A DNA stretch of 26,307 bases from Rhodospirillum sp. UBA1311 (lineage in GTDB: Bacteria > Pseudomonadota > Alphaproteobacteria > Rhodospirillales > Rhodospirillaceae). Below the pieces are notes generated by a model. That model worked only from the letters and a program-made list of their open reading frames with translations, was not told where the DNA came from and made no database searches. The stretch spans positions 69,898 to 96,204 of the forward strand of contig DBTR01000032.1 of assembly GCA_002307145.1 (NCBI GenBank), in the 5' to 3' direction. Made by a program: the position numbers and the translations under genes. Positions 22,059 to 26,307 of the stretch are shown here, in pieces. Each line of letters opens with the position of its first letter. Position 1 is the stretch's first letter.

Positions 22059-22742
22059 TCACTCGCTCAGCTTGAGGCGGTAGCCGACGCCGGGGTCGTT
22101 GACCAGGATTCTGGGGTCGGAGGGATCGGTTTCGAGCTTCTGGCGGAGTTGGTTGATGTAGACGCGCAGGTAGGCGGTGTCCTCGACATGGGCGGGGCCC
22201 CAGACTTCCTTGAGGATTTGGCGGTGGGTGAGGACGTGGTCGGGGCGGCTGGCGAATGCGGCCAGGAGTTCCCACTCCTTCTTCGAGAGATGCACCTCGA
22301 CGCCATCGCGGGACACCACGCGGCGGGCGAGGTCGATGGCGAGGCCGCCGATGGCGATCACCTCGTCCGCCGCCTTCGGTGCTTGCGCGCGCAGGCAGGC
22401 GCGCACCCGCGCCATCAGCTCGGCGATGCCGAACGGCTTGACCACGTAGTCGCCCGCGCCCCGGTCGAGGGCCTCGACCTTGTCGAACTCGTCGGCGCGC
22501 ACCGAAAGCACCAGGATCGGCGCGGCGGAGAATTCCCGCACCGCGCTGATCACCTCCTGGCCGTCCATGTCGGGCAAGCCGAGATCGAGGATGACGAGAT
22601 CGGGCAGTTCGGCGCGCGCGCGGGCGATGCCCTCCGCCGCGTTCGCCGCCTCGTTCACCGCGTAGCCGTTCGCGGTGAGAGAAATCCGCAGGAACTTGCG
22701 GATCTGCGGCTCGTCGTCGATCACCAGGATGCGCGCGGTCAT
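22059..22742 (-). CDS. kdpE: Response regulator KdpE
   Basis: This 227-residue OmpR-type regulator controls the kdp operon. The receiver domain has the acidic D9-D10 pair, phospho-acceptor D53 in ILDLGLPDMDG and K102 in VVKPF. A C-terminal winged helix follows, with LSKKEWELLAAFA, HRQILKEVWG and VYINQLRQKLE. The ATG at 22742 overlaps the kdpD stop codon by four bases (ATGA), so the pair is translationally coupled. It would bind upstream of kdpFABC, which lies beyond this window. The open frame extends to 23213, but that part overlaps kdpD. It is the last gene of the operon before the shared terminator. Confidence 0.95.
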   Translation of the reverse strand: MTARILVIDDEPQIRKFLRISLTANGYAVNEAANAAEGIARARAELPDLVILDLGLPDMDGQEVISAVREFSAAPILVLSVRADEFDKVEALDRGAGDYVVKPFGIAELMARVRACLRAQAPKAADEVIAIGGLAIDLARRVVSRDGVEVHLSKKEWELLAAFASRPDHVLTHRQILKEVWGPAHVEDTAYLRVYINQLRQKLETDPSDPRILVNDPGVGYRLKLSE

Positions 22743-25411
22743 GGCGCGGCCTCGGGCAACGTGGGCGCGGGGCTGAGGGGCAGGCGGATCACCACGGCGG
22801 TGCCGACGCCGTTCATTCCCGCCGCGATCCGGATCGTGCCGCCGTGCGCCTCGACGATGCCCCGGCAGATCGCGAGGCCGAGGCCGGTGCCGGACTGGCT
22901 GTCGGTCTGCTTCACCCGGTAGAACATCTCGAACACCTTCTCCCAATCCTCGGGCGGAATTCCCGGCCCCTGGTCGACCACCTCGATGGCGATGTGGGTC
23001 GCGGTCGGGTGCGCCCAGAGCTTGATCGTCGTGCCGCGCGGCGCATACTTGCAGGCGTTGTCGATCAAATTGAAGAACACCTGTTCCATCAGCACCGCGT
23101 CGACCCAGACCAGCGGCATCTCGGCGGCGATATCGATGCGAACCGTATGGAACTCCGCCAGCCGCCCGGCGCGCTGCACCGCCGCGCGCACGATGTCGTG
23201 CAGATCCGCCCAATCGGCGCGGGGCTGGAGCGCGCCCGCGCCGAGGCGGGTCATGTCAAGGAGGTTCTGGACGAAACGGTTGAGGCGCTCGGCCTCGTCC
23301 TGGATCGTTTGGGCGAGGTCGCCGCGGTTCACCGGGTCCAGCACGTCGCCATAGCTGACGAGGCTCGACGACGCGCCCAGAATCGACACCAGCGGCGTGC
23401 GCAGGTCGTGGGAGAGCGAGGACAGCAGCGCCGCGCGCAGGCGCTCGCGCTCGGTGGCGACCTTCGCCGCCTCGATGTCGGTGACCAACGTCGTGCGTTC
23501 GATCGCCACCGCCGCCTGGTCGGCGAGGGTTTCCAGAAGCCGCATCTGGTCGGGCGTCGGCACCGCGCCGCCGTCGGTCATCTGCACGCCGAGGACTCCC
23601 ATCGGTCCGCGCGCGGTGCTGATCGGAATGAACAGCCAGTCGGCGGCGGGCAGCGTCGTCGAGCCGCGCCCGGCGATTTTGCCGTGGGTCCAGGTCCACG
23701 CGGCGGCGGCGGCGGATTTCTCGTCCAGTTCGTCCTCGGGCGGATAGCCCGCCGAGATGCCCAAGCCCTGCTCGCCCGGCATCAACACCAGCGACTTCGC
23801 GTGGATCGTCGTCGCGACGTGGTGGACCACTGCCCAGAGGACGTCGTCGAGGGTGGCGGCGGCGGAGATCTTGCGGCCGAATTCGTAGAGGTTGGAGGTG
23901 CGCCGGGCGTTCTCCTGGGTGGTCTTGATCTGGTCGCGCAGGCGCGCCGCCATGTTGCTGACGATCACCGCGACGACGAGGAAGAACACCACGGTGAGGA
24001 TGTTCTGGGTGTCGGTGATCGCGAACGAGAAGCGCGGCTCGGTGAACAGGAAGTTGAAGGCGAAGAATCCGAGCACCGAAGCGAGGATCGCGGGCTTCAG
24101 CCCGGCGCGCATCGCCGTCACCAGCACCGCCATCAGGTAGGCGAGCGAAATGTTGGCGATCGGCAGACCCGAACTGTCGATCGCGACGCCGAGGCCGGAG
24201 GCGATCGCCGTCGCCACCACGGCGAACAGCAGCGGCAGAACGCCCTGCTTGTCGCGCGGCTTTTCGGGCTTGGGCGTGGGTGCGTCGCCGCCGCCGACGA
24301 CCAGGACGTTGATCTGCCCGGCCCGCGCGATCAGCCGGTCGGGCACCGCCTTGCCGAGGCTCCAGCGCCCCCGGCGGGTGCGGCCGACGACGATCTGGGT
24401 GACGTTGCGCTCCCGGGCGCAGGCGAGCACCGCGTCGACCACGTCGTCGCCGTGCAGGGTGACGGTCTCGCCGCCGAGCCGGGCCGCGATCCGCATCGCC
24501 TCGTCGATCCGGTCCTTTTCGGCTTCGCTGAGCGCGTAGGCGTGGGGCGTCTCCACCGTCACCGCCATCCACGACGCGCCGCGCCGGTCCGCCGCGCGCT
24601 TGCTCACCCGCACCAGTCGCGCCGCGTCCTCGCGCTCGTCGATGCAGACCAGCACCCGCTCGCGCGCGGGCCAGGGCCCGGCGATGGCGTGGGCGCGCAT
24701 GAAGTCGACCATCTGCCGGTCGACCCGCTCGGCGGCGTGGCGCAGCGCCATTTCACGCAGCGCGGTGAGCGTGCCGGGCGAGAAGAAGTGATGCACGGCG
24801 CGGCGCGCCTGCTCGGGCAGGTAGACCTTGCCTTCGTTCAATCGCTTGATCAGGTCTTCGGGCGGCAGGTCGATCAGCTCGATCTCGTCGGCCGCCGCGA
24901 ACAGCGCGTCGGGCACGGTTTCCCGCACCTTGACCCCGGAAATCTGCTCGACGACGTCGTTCAGGCCTTCGAGGTGCTGGATGTTGATCGTGGTGTAGAC
25001 GTCGATCCCGGCGAACAGCAGTTCCTCGACGTCCTGCCAGCGCTTGACGTGGCGCGAGCCCGGCACGTTGGTATGGGCGAGTTCGTCGACCAGCGCCAGC
25101 TTGGGGCGGCGTTCCAGCAGCGCGTCGAGGTCCATCTCGGCGAAGTCGCGCTCGCGATAGACGACGCGGCGGAACGGCACCACTTCCAGCCCCGCCAGCA
25201 GCGCCTCGGTTTCCTCGCGGCCGTGGGTCTCGACGATCCCGGCGACCACGTCGAGGCCTTCGCGCTGGCGCTCGTGGGCGGCCTCCAGCATCGCGAAGGT
25301 CTTGCCGACGCCGGGCGCGGCGCCGAGGAAGATCTTCAAACGCCCGCGCCCTTCTCGCGCGGCTTCCGCGAGAAGGGCATCGGGCGACGGACGGGTTTCG
25401 CTTTCGGTCAT
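22739..25411 (-). CDS. kdpD: Sensor histidine kinase KdpD
   Basis: This 890-residue sensor of K+ limitation or turgor phosphorylates KdpE. The N-terminal KdpD domain has Walker A LGAAPGVGKT (residues 29-38), then IVETHGREETEALLAGLE and DELAHTNVPGSRH. A universal stress protein-like domain (about 245-370), four closely spaced membrane helices (about 395-495) and a GAF domain (about 520-640) follow. The kinase core has H668 in LSHDLRTPLVSILG, the N box NLIDNACKYAPRGT, DQGPGIPPEDWEKVFE and GTGLGLAICRGI. It has the full length of E. coli-type KdpD. The ATG at 25411 follows a GAGGTG that overlaps the kdpC stop, with 9 bases between the genes. Gene order kdpB-kdpC-kdpD-kdpE is the usual one. Confidence 0.97.
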   Translation of the reverse strand: MTESETRPSPDALLAEAAREGRGRLKIFLGAAPGVGKTFAMLEAAHERQREGLDVVAGIVETHGREETEALLAGLEVVPFRRVVYRERDFAEMDLDALLERRPKLALVDELAHTNVPGSRHVKRWQDVEELLFAGIDVYTTINIQHLEGLNDVVEQISGVKVRETVPDALFAAADEIELIDLPPEDLIKRLNEGKVYLPEQARRAVHHFFSPGTLTALREMALRHAAERVDRQMVDFMRAHAIAGPWPARERVLVCIDEREDAARLVRVSKRAADRRGASWMAVTVETPHAYALSEAEKDRIDEAMRIAARLGGETVTLHGDDVVDAVLACARERNVTQIVVGRTRRGRWSLGKAVPDRLIARAGQINVLVVGGGDAPTPKPEKPRDKQGVLPLLFAVVATAIASGLGVAIDSSGLPIANISLAYLMAVLVTAMRAGLKPAILASVLGFFAFNFLFTEPRFSFAITDTQNILTVVFFLVVAVIVSNMAARLRDQIKTTQENARRTSNLYEFGRKISAAATLDDVLWAVVHHVATTIHAKSLVLMPGEQGLGISAGYPPEDELDEKSAAAAAWTWTHGKIAGRGSTTLPAADWLFIPISTARGPMGVLGVQMTDGGAVPTPDQMRLLETLADQAAVAIERTTLVTDIEAAKVATERERLRAALLSSLSHDLRTPLVSILGASSSLVSYGDVLDPVNRGDLAQTIQDEAERLNRFVQNLLDMTRLGAGALQPRADWADLHDIVRAAVQRAGRLAEFHTVRIDIAAEMPLVWVDAVLMEQVFFNLIDNACKYAPRGTTIKLWAHPTATHIAIEVVDQGPGIPPEDWEKVFEMFYRVKQTDSQSGTGLGLAICRGIVEAHGGTIRIAAGMNGVGTAVVIRLPLSPAPTLPEAAP

Positions 25412-25420
25412 TGCAACACC

Positions 25421-25999
25421 TCAGCGCATCGGGAAGCGTTCGTCCAGTGCGAGGTTCAATTTCAACACGTTGACCCGGGGTTCGCCGAGCAGGCCGAGTT
25501 CCCGGCCCTGGGTTTCGCGCACCACCAGAGCCTGGATGTCGAAGGTCGGCACGCCGCGCGCCGCCGCCACCCGCTTCACCTGCCAGGCCGCTCCGGCGGG
25601 CGAGATGTCGGGGTCGAGGCCGGAGGCCGAGGCGGTGACGAGGTCGGCGGGCACCGGCCCGGTCTCGTCCGGGTTCTCGGCTTTCAGCGCCGCGACCCGC
25701 GCCGCGACGGCTTCGGCGAGCTTGGCGCTCGACGGCGCGAGGTTGCTGCCGCCCGAGTTGGCGGCATCGTAGCCGGTCCCCGCCGCCGAGGGGCGGCCAT
25801 GGAAGTAGCCGGGGGCGGTGAATTCCTGGCCGATCAGGGCCGAGCCGATCACCCGGCCGTCGCGTTCGATCAAACTCCCCGCCGCCTGCTCGGGGAAGGC
25901 CAGGCGGGCGACGGCGGTGACGCCCAAGGGATAGGCGAGGCCGGTGAGCGCGGTCATCACCACGAGCAGCACCAGGGCGGAGCGGAAATGGGAAAGCAT
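25421..25999 (-). CDS. kdpC: K+-transporting ATPase subunit KdpC
   Basis: This 192-residue subunit of the KdpFABC potassium pump has the usual length. It has one N-terminal membrane helix (about residues 8-28) and a periplasmic domain with GQEFTAPGYFHGRPSAAG, YDAANSGGSNLAPSS, VPADLVTASASGLDPDISPAGA and the ending LNLALDE. KdpC is thought to raise ATP affinity of KdpB and stabilise the complex. The start at 25999 is set by AAGGAG (26009-26014). An ATG at 26006 in another frame is too close to that element to be used. kdpB ends 14 bases upstream and kdpD starts 9 bases downstream, so this is one tight operon. Confidence 0.97.
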   Translation of the reverse strand: MLSHFRSALVLLVVMTALTGLAYPLGVTAVARLAFPEQAAGSLIERDGRVIGSALIGQEFTAPGYFHGRPSAAGTGYDAANSGGSNLAPSSAKLAEAVAARVAALKAENPDETGPVPADLVTASASGLDPDISPAGAAWQVKRVAAARGVPTFDIQALVVRETQGRELGLLGEPRVNVLKLNLALDERFPMR

Positions 26000-26008
26000 C
26001 TCTCATGT

Positions 26009-26014
26009 CTCCTT
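26009..26014 (-). promoter_or_regulatory. Shine-Dalgarno for kdpC overlapping the kdpB stop
   Basis: AAGGAG on the minus strand begins at the last base of the kdpB TGA and sits 9 bases before the kdpC ATG at 25999. It favours that start over the out-of-frame ATG at 26006, which is only two to three bases from it. Confidence 0.7.
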
Positions 26015-26307
26015 CAGGCGAGGCCGAGGGCGGCCACCGCCATGTCGATCAGCTTGATTCCGGCGAACGGGGCGACGAGGCCGCCGAGGCCGTAGATCAA
26101 AAGGTTGCGCTTGAGCAGGACTTCCGCCGCCGCCGGGCGATAGCGCACGCCCTTCAAGGCGAGCGGGATCAGGGCGACGATGATCAGCGCGTTGAAGATG
26201 ATCGCCGACAATACCGCCGACTGCGGGCTCGCGAGCCCCATCAGGTTGAGCGCCTGAAGCTCGGGGTAGGAGGCGAGGAACAGCGCCGGGATGATCGCGA
26301 AGTACTT
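26014..26307 (-). CDS. kdpB: K+-transporting ATPase subunit KdpB, C-terminal end (runs off the window)
   Basis: The last 97 residues of the catalytic P-type ATPase subunit of KdpFABC are present. They start KYFAIIPALF and include LNLMGLASPQSAVLSAIIFNA, ALIPLALKGVRYRP and LLIYGLGGLVAPFAGIKLID, the final membrane helices of KdpB. The phosphorylation and ATP-binding domains lie beyond the end of the window. The frame continues open to 26307. A start at 26241 inside it (MGLASPQ) is just an internal methionine. kdpC follows after 14 bases. Confidence 0.96.
   Translation of the reverse strand, partial: KYFAIIPALFLASYPELQALNLMGLASPQSAVLSAIIFNALIIVALIPLALKGVRYRPAAAEVLLKRNLLIYGLGGLVAPFAGIKLIDMAVAALGLA

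Noticed and set aside
22844..26095. Plus-strand open frame of about 1,080 codons opposite kdpDCB
   Set aside because: It is the mirror of well-recognised Kdp genes, with Arg/His/Asp/Gly-rich sequence and no known domain. It is an artefact of GC-rich codon use on the other strand.

Overview
The window comes from a high-GC Gram-negative chromosome, most likely an alphaproteobacterium of the Rhodospirillales type. The clues are a class I lysyl-tRNA synthetase, the ribF-ileS order, an exonuclease-domain DinG-like helicase, a REC-DUF3369-GGDEF-EAL regulator and strong GC bias at third codon positions. The assignment is an inference from gene content; no rRNA, tRNA, insertion sequence, phage gene or CRISPR array was seen.

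Layout. (1) Positions 1-1253, minus strand: the start of ileS and complete ribF. (2) Positions 1254-2133: 880 bases with no convincing gene, including a G-run block and a TTGC-N4-GCAA palindrome; this is probably the regulatory region of the next locus. (3) Positions 2134-7910, plus strand: a biotin-dependent, probably Na+-translocating acyl-CoA decarboxylase of the methylmalonyl-CoA decarboxylase type. It has a carboxyltransferase (mmdA), a small OadG/MmdD-like membrane subunit, a biotin carrier (mmdC) and a membrane carboxybiotin decarboxylase (mmdB). Two more paralogs of the small subunit follow, each behind a long untranslated leader and each ending at its own terminator. Strong hairpins punctuate the whole locus. 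(4) Positions 7982-19133, minus strand: a coiled-coil protein of unknown function, an NfeD/SPFH membrane pair, the DinG-like helicase, an overlapping histidine kinase/EAL-regulator pair and an MFS exporter with an ABM-like tail. (5) Positions 19270-21976, plus strand: a GNAT acetyltransferase, an archaeal-looking lumazine synthase homolog and lysK. (6) Positions 22059-26307, minus strand: kdpE, kdpD, kdpC and the 3' end of kdpB, the K+-uptake ATPase and its sensor pair.

How the genes work together. The mmd locus would transfer CO2 from (methyl)malonyl-CoA to biotin on MmdC. MmdB would then release it while exporting Na+. No biotin carboxylase (accC-like) gene lies nearby, which favours decarboxylation over ATP-driven carboxylation. 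The unusual part is the set of three distinct OadG/MmdD-like subunits that share a C-terminal W-x2-QGR-x-AI-x2-SH block. They could be alternative or co-assembling anchors for one or more decarboxylases. The other loci look like ordinary housekeeping or signalling genes, although the archaeal-like RibH homolog and the kinase/EAL pair deserve a look.
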